The translations under genes were made by a program, and so were the position numbers. The notes beneath the pieces are model-generated. The model saw nothing but the letters and a program-made list of their open reading frames with translations, ran no database searches and had not been told where the DNA came from. This document shows positions 9,437 to 17,869 of a DNA stretch of 35,684 nt, piece by piece. This stretch comes from CAZKNF01 sp964554105 (GTDB lineage: Bacteria > Bacteroidota > Rhodothermia > Rhodothermales > VXPQ01): contig CAZKNF010000036.1 of the NCBI GenBank assembly GCA_964554105.1, positions 1 to 35,684 on the forward strand, written 5' to 3'. Position 1 is the first letter of the stretch, and every line of letters starts with the position of its first letter.

Positions 9437-10441
9437 TCACCCTTTCGAGCCGTCGAGAAGGCGCTCGATAATATCTACCGAACTTACGCCGTCGGCTTCG
9501 GCGTTGAAATTTGCGACAATCCGGTGGCGAAGAACCGGAACAGCCATGCGCCGCACATCCTCGATCAATGGTGTCAATCGGCTGTCTAGCACGGCCAGTA
9601 CTTTCGCGCCGAGAATCAGGTATTGAGAGGCTCGCGGGCCGGCACCGTAGTTTAGATAATTTGTGACGAAGTCAGGAGTGCCGTTTCGGCCTGGACGACT
9701 CTGACCTACGAGACGTACGGCGTATTCGATCACATTGTCGGCAACAGGGATCTGTCGGATGAACTCCTGATACTCGAGCAGCTCGGCCACGCGCATCACC
9801 GGTCGAACATCGGCGGAGCGCGCACTCGTCGTACTCCTGACGACGTCCACCTCCTGCTCGAACTCCGGATAATCCAGCCATAGATTCAACATAAACCGAT
9901 CCAACTGTGCTTCAGGAAGAGGATATGTCCCCTCCTGTTCGATCGGATTCTGCGTCGCTAGAACGAAAAACGGCTCGTCCAAAATATGCGTCTGGCCGGC
10001 AGCGGTTACGTGATGCTCCTGCATCGCCTCCAGGAGCGCCGCCTGTGTTTTCGGAGGCGTGCGGTTGATTTCGTCAGCCAGAACGACGTTGGCGAAGATT
10101 GGGCCGTGAACAAACTTGAATGACCGACGACCCGTCGATGCATCCTCTTCAATGATTTCAGTCCCCGTGATGTCGCTGGGCATCAGATCCGGTGTAAACT
10201 GGATCCGGCTAAATGTTAGGTCCGTCGCTTGAGCGAGCGTACGTATCAGCAGTGTTTTTGCCAACCCCGGTACCCCGACGAGCAGGACGTGGCCGCGTGA
10301 AAGCAAGCAGACGAATACTTGCTCGATTATCTCGTGCTGACCGATTATTACCTTGGAAACTTCGCCTCGTAGGCGATCGAACGCGTTCTGTAGAGCGTCG
10401 AGAACTTCGGGCTCGGATGTATAGGACTCGGTCGGCTGCAT
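9437..10441 (-). CDS. MoxR-family AAA+ ATPase
   Basis: 334 residues, normal for the family. Walker A is G-V-P-G-L-A-K-T (residues 56-63), Walker B is V-V-L-A-D-E-I-N-R (119-127), and the sensor-1 region is A-T-Q-N-P (162-166), followed by the E-G-T-Y-P-L-P-E-A-Q-L-D-R-F block characteristic of MoxR proteins. MoxR ATPases act as chaperones in maturation of metal-enzyme or surface complexes, usually with a VWA-domain and a DUF58 partner. Those partners are not found downstream here, where a GntR regulator follows instead. The upstream neighbour is a SurA-like PPIase 128 bases away, so this ATPase may belong to an envelope-protein folding group. That functional link is inferred from position only. 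Confidence 0.93.
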   Translation of the reverse strand: MQPTESYTSEPEVLDALQNAFDRLRGEVSKVIIGQHEIIEQVFVCLLSRGHVLLVGVPGLAKTLLIRTLAQATDLTFSRIQFTPDLMPSDITGTEIIEEDASTGRRSFKFVHGPIFANVVLADEINRTPPKTQAALLEAMQEHHVTAAGQTHILDEPFFVLATQNPIEQEGTYPLPEAQLDRFMLNLWLDYPEFEQEVDVVRSTTSARSADVRPVMRVAELLEYQEFIRQIPVADNVIEYAVRLVGQSRPGRNGTPDFVTNYLNYGAGPRASQYLILGAKVLAVLDSRLTPLIEDVRRMAVPVLRHRIVANFNAEADGVSSVDIIERLLDGSKG

Positions 10442-10569
10442 ATACTCGATTAGAATGGCAGTGGTAGAGGGCGCATCAGCGCCGTTGAAACTCGGCTATC
10501 GTTGAGCTTGCAGCGGCAGGCGAATTTGCCGCCTTCCTCGCCGGTACATTGCTGAAATACACGTGCCTC

Positions 10570-11946
10570 TCATCGTCGCGCGACGGACAAGCTTTCCGCC
10601 TTGCCGCGCAAATCGATGTACACATTTTCTCGAAGCTGATTCACCCATCGCTGCATTTCACGCTGGCGTTTATCCTGGAGGGCATACTGCTCGATGCGCT
10701 CGTAATCTGTGGCAAGCGAGACACGATGCTCCGGAATACGCCGGTGCAGTAGAACGATGTGATAGGCCTGTCTGTCATTGTCGAGCTCGACTCGTGCAGG
10801 CTCGCTCACCTCGCCCTGTTCGAGCGTGTCTAGCACGCTTTGCCACAGCGGCCCTAGCGATTCGAGTACCAGATCCCGTTCTCCGGTTTCAGGATCGATC
10901 ACGCGGCCACCCAGCCGCGCCGAACGTTCTTCTTCAGAATGACGCTTTGCCATGAGCTCGAACGGCATATCGTGTACGATGATCGAGTCCCGTACTGTGT
11001 CCAGAAAGCGTATCGTCTCGGCCGGGTCGATACGGCGGTCATCAATTCTGATGAGCAGGTGATTCAAATCGACACTTTCGCCGCGGCGTTCATTGACACG
11101 CAGAATATGGTAGCCAAACGGCGACTCGAAGATCTGGGAGATCTCACCGATCGGCATGCGCGCCGCCACCGCGGCAAACTCGGGTACGAGATCGCTCAGG
11201 TTGGTGTCCTCGATGCGGCCTCCGGCAGATGCAGTACCCTGGTCATCTGAAAATTGGCGGGCCATATCCTCGAGAGTGGCCTCCGTAGTTGTCACGGAAT
11301 CGCGAATCGTAGAGATGATCTCGTGTGCCTCCTGCTTGGCCGCGTCGGTGACGACCGGAAACCGGACGATGTGAGAGAGGCGGACGATGTCAGGAAGAGT
11401 CGGCAGCGAATCGGTGGGAAACTGGTTAAACCATTCCTGCACTTCGGTAGGCGTAATGCGAATGTTTTGCATCTTCCGCTGCTGTATTCGTTCCGCCAGC
11501 AACTGATCGCGAAAATCCTCGCGCAGTTCGGATCGGATGCGGACGAGGCTCTTTCCATAAATCTCCTCCATGCGTGCCTGGCTGCCCACCTGGCTAATCA
11601 TCTGATTGATGCGTGTGTCCAGTGCCTGAGTTACCTCTTCATCCGTCACGGCAATGGTCGTGTCGCGCTGCGCAATTTCCGCCATTACATGCTGGTTGAT
11701 CATCTGATCGAGCGCCTCCATCCAGATCTCTTCGCTATACGAGACATCCGCTTGCTGCCGAAGGAGATTCGTGACCATTGCGTCGACCTCGGACTTGAGG
11801 ATGATCTCGTCTTCGACTACGGCGACGATCTCGTCCACGACGGCGGCATTCTGTGCCGTAGCGGGGTAGACGATCGTAAACAGAAGTGCCGTAGCGACGC
11901 AGATCGCACGAAGCGTCAGGCGGCCGGAAAAGCGCAGAAGAGACAT
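10570..11946 (-). CDS. surA: SurA-like periplasmic peptidylprolyl isomerase
   Basis: 458 residues. An N-terminal signal peptide ends near residue 31 (hydrophobic run then A-T-A-Q). The SurA N-domain follows (VDEIVAVVEDEIILKSEVDAM), then two parvulin (rotamase) domains: the first around residues 180-285 (VRLSHIVRFPV, ending FGYHILRVNERRGE) and the second around 288-400 (LNHLLIRIDD). This is the SurA order, so the protein probably chaperones outer-membrane beta-barrel precursors in the periplasm. The second domain departs from the parvulin consensus, which often means that it binds rather than isomerises. It is the third PPIase-type gene in a row on this strand; the preceding one is 145 bases upstream. 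Confidence 0.92.
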   Translation of the reverse strand: MSLLRFSGRLTLRAICVATALLFTIVYPATAQNAAVVDEIVAVVEDEIILKSEVDAMVTNLLRQQADVSYSEEIWMEALDQMINQHVMAEIAQRDTTIAVTDEEVTQALDTRINQMISQVGSQARMEEIYGKSLVRIRSELREDFRDQLLAERIQQRKMQNIRITPTEVQEWFNQFPTDSLPTLPDIVRLSHIVRFPVVTDAAKQEAHEIISTIRDSVTTTEATLEDMARQFSDDQGTASAGGRIEDTNLSDLVPEFAAVAARMPIGEISQIFESPFGYHILRVNERRGESVDLNHLLIRIDDRRIDPAETIRFLDTVRDSIIVHDMPFELMAKRHSEEERSARLGGRVIDPETGERDLVLESLGPLWQSVLDTLEQGEVSEPARVELDNDRQAYHIVLLHRRIPEHRVSLATDYERIEQYALQDKRQREMQRWVNQLRENVYIDLRGKAESLSVARR

Positions 11947-11996
11947 TAAGAAGTAGACTGGCTAGAGGACAGGACCACGGAAGGCGTTCAGGAGAG

Positions 11997-12011
11997 GCGC
12001 GTGCCACGCGC
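11997..12011. other. Near-perfect GC-rich palindrome between two PPIase genes
   Basis: GCGCGTG and CACGCGC flank a single base, giving a 7-bp inverted repeat within the 145-base space between the small lipoprotein gene and the SurA-like gene. It could be an operator or an RNA hairpin in the leader of the SurA-like gene. There is no T-tract on either strand, so it is not a terminator. A function is not shown by sequence. Confidence 0.35.
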
Positions 12012-12091
12012 TCATCACGGAGCAGTTCAAACAGCGAATGGAGGGCGGATCGACCACCATACCCGTGCCGTCGAGAGCCCCGCTGCCCGCA

Positions 12092-12961
12092 TCAATGTAC
12101 CTCGAGATCCTCGCGGGCGAGCGCTTCGTTTCTCAAGCGTTGAACCTGACGTGAATACAACTGTTTCCTTCCGTGGAGCATAAGGCGGCGCACGACTTCG
12201 TCCTCTACCCAGGCCGGCTCTGGGATGGTTCCAGCGGGGATGCGCTCAACGAGTTGTACTACGTGGAACACACTGTCGGCCTCGACGATCGGGGCAATTT
12301 GGCCGCCGAGCAAATCTGAAACGGTGTTTCGGAGAGGTGGATTGTCAATGAAGATCTTGCTCTCCGGAAAGTACGTTGAAGAGATCTCATCAGACAGTGC
12401 ATCGTCTGATGCATACCGGTCGATCGCCACCGACCAGATAGAATCGCGTTCGACGGGTGGAGCTTGCTGCAGCATGGTTCGTGCGCCCTCCGCATCCGCG
12501 CGGTTCGAGGCCTTTAGATATCGAACGTGAGCGAAGCTTTCGCGAAGGCGAAACTGCTCCTCGTGATTTTCGAAGTAGGCGCGTATCTCCGACGAGGATG
12601 GTGAAATCGGATTCTCCTCGTAGAAGTGAGTCACCAGCGCGTTTACGAGGACGGAACGCTCATTCTCCTCCAAAAGGCGCTGCACCTCGGTCTCGTCACG
12701 AAGTCTGAGGCGCTGCGCTTCCTGGTGCAGCAACTCGTTCGTGATCCATTGCTCGACGATTTGCTGCCGTGCATCGGCTGAATCCTGCGCTATCGGGATG
12801 TTGCGAAGTGCAAGATCGACTTCCTCGCGAAGCAGGTGGCGTTCGCCGACCCGTGCAACGTATTCCGGAGGTGCGGTCTCCGACTCACATCCGATAAGGA
12901 CGAGAGTAATACATATCGCTGCCCACCTAGCAACGATTTTTCTCGGAACGCATCGCGTCAT
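12092..12961 (-). CDS. Lipoprotein with SurA/PpiC-like architecture (degenerate parvulin)
   Basis: 289 residues. A lipoprotein signal peptide ends in V-L-I-G-C with the lipidated cysteine at residue 25. The following segment (YVARVGERHLLREEVDLAL, then a helical region with EQWITNELLHQEAQRLRL) matches the SurA/PrsA-like N-terminal chaperone fold. A parvulin-like section follows (FAHVRYLKASNRADAEGARTM to VFHVVQLVERIP), but several consensus positions, such as the internal G-G and the F-G-Y-H strand, are altered. It may therefore be a chaperone without strong isomerase activity. Its ATG overlaps the stop of the preceding large PPIase gene by four bases (ATGA at 12961-12958), which indicates translational coupling and a shared role in envelope protein folding. 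Confidence 0.82.
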   Translation of the reverse strand: MTRCVPRKIVARWAAICITLVLIGCESETAPPEYVARVGERHLLREEVDLALRNIPIAQDSADARQQIVEQWITNELLHQEAQRLRLRDETEVQRLLEENERSVLVNALVTHFYEENPISPSSSEIRAYFENHEEQFRLRESFAHVRYLKASNRADAEGARTMLQQAPPVERDSIWSVAIDRYASDDALSDEISSTYFPESKIFIDNPPLRNTVSDLLGGQIAPIVEADSVFHVVQLVERIPAGTIPEPAWVEDEVVRRLMLHGRKQLYSRQVQRLRNEALAREDLEVH

Positions 12962-15027
12962 TCGCTATTCGCAACTTCATCCACAGAATTGTCCACACGT
13001 CGCGAAGCAAAGGCATTCGTAAGACGCGATGGATACGTACGCACGTTGTACTCTGACCGGAGCCGCTCGATCAGCCGATCTTCCACAATCGCTTGATAGT
13101 CACCAACGATCTCTGTTCGTGCCTCCTCGAACGTCTTCTGCCGGGATGCCTCGACCCCGTCGTTGACTAGAAGCATGTAGGATCCTCGGTATCGGAACGG
13201 CTCCGTACGTTCGCCTTCAGTCAGGTTGAGCGCACGATCATAGGCGGAAGCCGTTGAGTCGGCCACCATCATCGTGTCGATTCGTATCGTCTGGAGCGTA
13301 TCGTTCTCGAAGGACGCATAGATCTCTCCGATCGCTGTACCTGAATCGAGCTGCTTTCCCAAGACCGTCAGAAGCGAGTCCGAATTACTGTTCAGGCTGA
13401 TGATCCTCGTGCGGTCCTGCCACCAGTACTCGTCCTTGTGGTCCTCGAAGTATTGCTCAATGGCGGAAGAATCCTGTTCTGCAGCCGTCCAGACCGAGTC
13501 TTCCATGAATTGAAAGAGAACGAGCCCATCGCGGAATTCACTCATTATGCGGGCGAATTCTTCATCTGTCTCTTCTAGCTGTGCCGCCTCGAAGTCGATC
13601 GCCGATTCTGTCGTAAATCCCGTAAGAATCGTCATCAGTCGATCTCGCGTAGCGCCCGAAAGATCACGCTGAGATGTCGCGGCGTAGTCGGCGAACTCCG
13701 CAATCGTGTAGGTCGAGTCACCAATAACCAGGATAGGATGTCCCGAAATGTCCTCCACAGCGCTCGTGTCTGTAAGCTGCGCCAAAAGCGAGTCGGGCCG
13801 TACATCTTGAAAGCTGTTCAGGATGAATGAGGTGTCCACGCTGGCGGCATGGTCGGCAATGATGTTGCGGGCAAGATCTTCTCGTGCCGACTGCGTCCGG
13901 GGTAGGCGAGAGGCGAGCTGCTTTAGCTCGTCGTATGCTTCTTCGAACGACTGCCGTTCCCGAATATCCGTGACCTTGATGATGTGGTAGCCGTACGGAG
14001 TCTGCACGACGTCGGACACCGCGCCGATTTTGCCGATCTCGAACGCTGCGTCTTTGAAAGACGAGTGGATGGGCGCATCGAATCCGATGAACCCGAGATC
14101 ACCCCCGCGCGCCTTGGACTGCGTATCCACCGAGTATTCCTCGGCGAGATCCTCGAACGATTCGCCGCCTCGGATCCGGCGGACGAGATCGGTCATCGTT
14201 TCCATCGTCGATGCGGAATCCTCTGGTGCCGGGCGCATCATGATATGCGACAACCTGTGTTCGGGAATCGCGTCACGCTGATCGTGTACGTACAGAATGT
14301 GGTAACCGAATTGCGTACGAAAGACCGGTGATACGCTGTCGACGGGCGTTTCGTATGCGAAGCTCTCGAACGGTTCGATCATTCGACCTGCCGTAAAATA
14401 CCCGAGGCGTCCGCGATAGCCGATGGCGTCTTGTCGTGCTGTGGCCGATGGGTCCTCCGAATGCCGAAGGGCGAGATCCCCAAAGTCGACGCCCTGAATA
14501 ACGGAATCACGGATAACCTGAAGGCGCTCAAATGCAGCAAGGGTATCCTCGCCCGTTGCAGACGGAGGCATACGGAAGAGGATGTGACTTACGTCAACGA
14601 GTCTCTCCTGACGATCGTAGAGCTCACGGACGATCGGTTCCATCACTTCTTGCTCGAGAAGGTATGGCCGAGCGAGATTGGTCCGGTAGGTCCGAATCTC
14701 ATCGAGCACTTCCGGTGAATTCGGTATCCCAGCGCTGGTTGCAGCTGCCACCTTGAGGCGGAAATTCACATAGCGGTCTAAAAAATCCTCATATTCGCTG
14801 AGGGAATCGTCGACCGCGGAAGACCGAGAGCCGACGGTACGTTCATATCTGGATTCGAATTCGTCGAGCGTTAAGATGTTGTCGCCATAGATTGCGACAA
14901 CATCGGGGTTGGACGCGGCAGCGGGCTCCGAGGGTAGATTTGCGGAGCTGCATCCGATAAAGGATCCTACGGCAAGAGCGAGGACTGCTGCACCGAAAAG
15001 GCGGGACATGAATTTGCTGTTCATCAC
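12958..15027 (-). CDS. Large peptidylprolyl isomerase lipoprotein with two parvulin domains
   Basis: 689 residues. A lipoprotein signal peptide carries the lipobox F-I-G-C with cysteine 26. After a SurA/PpiD-like helical N-domain (about 40-140) come two parvulin domains: about 143-255 (VDVSHILFRMPP to FGYHILYVHDQRD) and about 258-365 (LSHIMMRPAPEDS to YGYHIIKVTDIRE). Both keep the H-I-L/M and the G-Y-H-I elements. The C-terminal 300 residues are helical and less conserved, resembling a further SurA-like chaperone section. It probably sits in the periplasmic leaflet of the inner or outer membrane and assists outer-membrane protein folding. It is the first gene of the minus-strand PPIase-MoxR-GntR group and diverges from gltX. 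An alternative start is the ATG one codon in. Confidence 0.9.
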   Translation of the reverse strand: MMNSKFMSRLFGAAVLALAVGSFIGCSSANLPSEPAAASNPDVVAIYGDNILTLDEFESRYERTVGSRSSAVDDSLSEYEDFLDRYVNFRLKVAAATSAGIPNSPEVLDEIRTYRTNLARPYLLEQEVMEPIVRELYDRQERLVDVSHILFRMPPSATGEDTLAAFERLQVIRDSVIQGVDFGDLALRHSEDPSATARQDAIGYRGRLGYFTAGRMIEPFESFAYETPVDSVSPVFRTQFGYHILYVHDQRDAIPEHRLSHIMMRPAPEDSASTMETMTDLVRRIRGGESFEDLAEEYSVDTQSKARGGDLGFIGFDAPIHSSFKDAAFEIGKIGAVSDVVQTPYGYHIIKVTDIRERQSFEEAYDELKQLASRLPRTQSAREDLARNIIADHAASVDTSFILNSFQDVRPDSLLAQLTDTSAVEDISGHPILVIGDSTYTIAEFADYAATSQRDLSGATRDRLMTILTGFTTESAIDFEAAQLEETDEEFARIMSEFRDGLVLFQFMEDSVWTAAEQDSSAIEQYFEDHKDEYWWQDRTRIISLNSNSDSLLTVLGKQLDSGTAIGEIYASFENDTLQTIRIDTMMVADSTASAYDRALNLTEGERTEPFRYRGSYMLLVNDGVEASRQKTFEEARTEIVGDYQAIVEDRLIERLRSEYNVRTYPSRLTNAFASRRVDNSVDEVANSE

Positions 15028-15339
15028 GAGACCGTAATTAGAATAGCTTGTGCAAAGATGGGTCGGATGGACGCGAGACTCAGCGTCGACGCCCGTTGAC
15101 GCATGGAAAAATTCACAGTTCCGTCACGATGTGCGGATTTTTCCAGAAGGACTCTGCAACTCAGATCTAGCACGCAGGCGAATTGGATGGAACGGCCTCC
15201 CGTGCCGTACAATACGAAGATCGAGAGCCGGACATTCGGGCGGGGAAAGTGCAGCTCTCAGGAGGCGGTGCCTTTTGGTACACGACAGCCTATTCTTGAT
15301 CACCCAAATTTGAGATGAAAAGAAGAGAGAGATCAATTC
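15028..15339. other. Divergent intergenic region between the PPIase operon and gltX
   Basis: 312 bases with no convincing gene. It must hold the outward promoters of both flanking genes, but I cannot identify sigma-factor boxes with confidence. An 8-bp stem (15083-15090 with 15095-15102, one G-T wobble, loop GCCC) is the only clear secondary structure, and it has no T-tract. A purine-rich stretch (AAAAGAAGAGAGAGA) about 10 bases before the gltX ATG could act as its ribosome-binding site. Short open frames here show no coding features. Confidence 0.6.
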
Positions 15340-16833
15340 ATGGATGAGCCCTTATCTAAAGAAGTCCGAGTACGTTTCGCACCAAGTCCGACAGGCCTAT
15401 TGCATATCGGGGGCCTCCGGACGGCGCTTTACAATTACCTGTTTGCCCATCGAAACGAAGGCCGTTTTATCCTTCGGATTGAAGATACAGACCGAAGTCG
15501 ACATGTCGACGAGGCGGAATCCGACATTCTCGACGCGCTCGATTGGGCGGGGCTCAAATACGACGAGGGTCCTCGTATCGGCGGGTCCTTCGAACCTTAT
15601 TACCAATCGCAGCGAAGCGAACTCTACCGGAGTTACGCAGAGCAGCTTGTCGACGATGGTCACGCCTATTATGCATTCGATTCCGAGTCTGATCTGGAGC
15701 GGATGCGCGAACAGTTCAAGTCGGAGGGCCGGGCAGCGGTTAAGTATGACGCCACCACTCGAATGGAGATGTCCAACTCGATCACACTCTCCGATGATGA
15801 GGTGAGACGGCGTTTGGAGGGAGGGGAGGAGTACGTCATCCGTCTGAAAATAAGGGAAGGAGAAACGCTCCGCTTCGACGACCTAATACGTGAGGCCGTC
15901 TCGTTTGACTCAGGTACGCTGGATGACCAGGTGCTCATCAAATCTGACGGCATGCCGACGTACCATCTCGCGAACGTCGTCGATGATCACCTCATGCGCA
16001 TCACGCACGTTATCAGAGGAGAGGAATGGCTTTCTTCGACGCCAAAACACGTACTCCTGTACCATTATCTAGGGTGGGAATCACCGGAGTATGCGCATCT
16101 CCCGCTAATTCTCAGTCCAAACGGCGGCAAGCTCTCCAAGCGCAATGCCGAGGAGCTGGGCATACCGGTGAGCGTGCACCAGTACCGAGAAGCAGGCTAT
16201 GAACCTGAAGCATTAATCAATTTTCTGGCCTTCCTCGGTTGGAATCCGGGTACCGAGAAGGAGATGTTCAGCCTTGACGAACTTGCGGATGCATTCAGCC
16301 TTGATCGAGTTGGTTCGAGCGGTGTACAGCTCGACATCGACAAATTGAATTGGTATAACGAGCAGTACATTAGAGGCTTTTCAATAACCGAACTCGCGCG
16401 CCGCGCGCGCGCCCATCTCGAACGCAGCGGCATCCAGGCCGACGACGCATACCTCGAACGGGTCGCAGAGCTCATGCAGGAGCGGATTTCTTTTATTAAG
16501 GACCTCGCTGAGTCGTGCATGTACTTTTTTGAGGATCCCACCGAGTATGACGAGAAGGGGGTCAAGAAGCGGTGGAAGGATGACTCCGCAGAGTTGCTGA
16601 GAGAATATGCGCGGCGGATCGGTGAGATCGACCGATTCGATGCGGAAAAGGCTGAATCGGTGCTCCGGGCGCTCGCAGAAGCACGTGAAGTCGGAGCAGG
16701 TCGAATTATCCATCCCACACGTCTCGCCGTCAGCGGCGTGACGATGGGTCCAAGCCTCTTTCACATGATGGAGGTAATTGGGAAGGAAGCTTGCGTACGA
16801 CGTATGAATCGAGCCGCGGATATCCTGGGATAA
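15340..16833 (+). CDS. gltX: Glutamyl-tRNA synthetase
   Basis: 497 residues, class I aminoacyl-tRNA synthetase that charges tRNA-Glu in the cytoplasm. The HIGH-type signature is P-S-P-T-G-L-L-H-I-G-G (residues 15-25) and the KMSKS-type loop is K-L-S-K-R (264-268). The catalytic-domain elements I-L-R-I-E-D-T-D-R-S and R-G-E-E-W-L-S-S-T-P-K-H are both intact. The C-terminal helical anticodon-binding part follows (from about 330). Length is normal. It stands alone on the plus strand, with a purine-rich stretch just upstream of the ATG. Its stop lies only 8 bases from the convergent meaB stop, leaving no room for a separate terminator. Whether it is a discriminating or non-discriminating enzyme cannot be judged here. 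Confidence 0.97.
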   Translation: MDEPLSKEVRVRFAPSPTGLLHIGGLRTALYNYLFAHRNEGRFILRIEDTDRSRHVDEAESDILDALDWAGLKYDEGPRIGGSFEPYYQSQRSELYRSYAEQLVDDGHAYYAFDSESDLERMREQFKSEGRAAVKYDATTRMEMSNSITLSDDEVRRRLEGGEEYVIRLKIREGETLRFDDLIREAVSFDSGTLDDQVLIKSDGMPTYHLANVVDDHLMRITHVIRGEEWLSSTPKHVLLYHYLGWESPEYAHLPLILSPNGGKLSKRNAEELGIPVSVHQYREAGYEPEALINFLAFLGWNPGTEKEMFSLDELADAFSLDRVGSSGVQLDIDKLNWYNEQYIRGFSITELARRARAHLERSGIQADDAYLERVAELMQERISFIKDLAESCMYFFEDPTEYDEKGVKKRWKDDSAELLREYARRIGEIDRFDAEKAESVLRALAEAREVGAGRIIHPTRLAVSGVTMGPSLFHMMEVIGKEACVRRMNRAADILG

Positions 16834-16841
16834 TCATCAGT

Positions 16842-17861
16842 TCAATCCTGCCGCCACAGTTCGAGTGCGGCCTCAGCGGCTTCCGAGGCACTCTTACGGC
16901 CGTCGACGACGTCATTCTCGAGCATCGTTAAGCGCTCCCGCACGCTGTCGGCGATGAAGATGCGTTCGCGAAGACGTTGATCGAGGGTTTCATGGAACCA
17001 GTATCTGGCCTGTTCTCTCCGCCGATCGGCAAAATATCCAGACTCGCGTGCGATGCGTTCATACTCGCAAATCGTTTCCCAGACTCGGTCCAATCCCGTA
17101 CCGGTCTTGGCCGAACATGTGTGAACGCGCGGTTTCCATCCCGATGGCGTAGGGGGAAATAGCTCAAGCGCGCTCTTGTATTGAGTACGTGCACGCTGCG
17201 CAGCCGACGTGTTTTCGCCGTCGGATTTCGTGATTGCGATGGCGTCAGCGAGTTCGACGACACCTCTCTTAATGCCCTGAAGTTCATCGCCAGCTCCGGA
17301 CGGCGCAAGCAGCAGGAAAAAGTCTACCATTGTATGCACCGCGGTATCCGACTGGCCCACACCTACCGTTTCGACAAAGACGGTATCGAAACCGGCAGCC
17401 TCTACGAGTACGACGGCTTCTCGCGTCCGTCGGGCGATACCTCCCGGCGTGCCGGCTGCCGGGGACGGCCGTATAAATGTGCCGGGTGCCGCCGCGAGCC
17501 TCCGCATGCGGGTTTTGTCGCCGAGAATGCTTCCGCGTGAAACTGAACTCGATGGATCGACTGCAAGCACAGCGATCGTTCGCTCCTCCCGTTCTATCAA
17601 TTGCATTCCCAGCACCTCAATGAAGGTGCTCTTACCCACTCCCGGAGGACCTGTGATGCCGACGCGAATAGCCTTTCCGGAGTGCCGCAGGCATTCGGTG
17701 ACGAGCCGGCTCGCCGGATCGCGATCCTCGGGACGTGTGCTCTCAACAAGCGTGATCGCACGGGCGAGCGCCGCACGATTGCCGGAAAGAATGCCGTCTA
17801 GGAGACGATCGGGACCAGGCGTTTGCACGTGCTGTTGTTGTGTGATTAGGTGTCCCAGCAA
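16842..17861 (-). CDS. meaB: Methylmalonyl-CoA mutase-associated GTPase MeaB (ArgK)
   Basis: 339 residues. This G3E-family P-loop GTPase protects methylmalonyl-CoA mutase and gates delivery of adenosylcobalamin. The Walker A motif is G-P-P-G-V-G-K-S-T (71-79), followed by the family hallmarks AVLAVDPSSSVSRGSILGDK, F-I-R-P-S-P-A-A-G-T-P-G-G and the V-E-T-V-G-V-G-Q-S motif; the base-recognition motif is T-K-S-D. It lies 8 bases after the stop of mutB, so it is very likely the last gene of the mutA-mutB-meaB operon, the usual arrangement. The protein was formerly annotated as an arginine/ornithine transport ATPase (ArgK), a name that should not be used here. Confidence 0.96.
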   Translation of the reverse strand: MLGHLITQQQHVQTPGPDRLLDGILSGNRAALARAITLVESTRPEDRDPASRLVTECLRHSGKAIRVGITGPPGVGKSTFIEVLGMQLIEREERTIAVLAVDPSSSVSRGSILGDKTRMRRLAAAPGTFIRPSPAAGTPGGIARRTREAVVLVEAAGFDTVFVETVGVGQSDTAVHTMVDFFLLLAPSGAGDELQGIKRGVVELADAIAITKSDGENTSAAQRARTQYKSALELFPPTPSGWKPRVHTCSAKTGTGLDRVWETICEYERIARESGYFADRRREQARYWFHETLDQRLRERIFIADSVRERLTMLENDVVDGRKSASEAAEAALELWRQD

Positions 17862-17869
17862 GTTCGTGA

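Noticed and set aside
11254..11949. Plus-strand open frame of 231 codons opposite the SurA-like gene
   Set aside because: It is antisense to a gene with a signal peptide and parvulin domains and has no features of its own.
15083..15102. Hairpin upstream of gltX as a terminator or riboswitch
   Set aside because: There is no T-tract, the stem is short with a wobble, and no larger conserved structure is recognised. Kept only as a note on the intergenic region.
15103..15318. Short plus-strand open frame in the divergent region before gltX
   Set aside because: It has no family resemblance, no ribosome-binding site and unusual composition, so it is likely chance.
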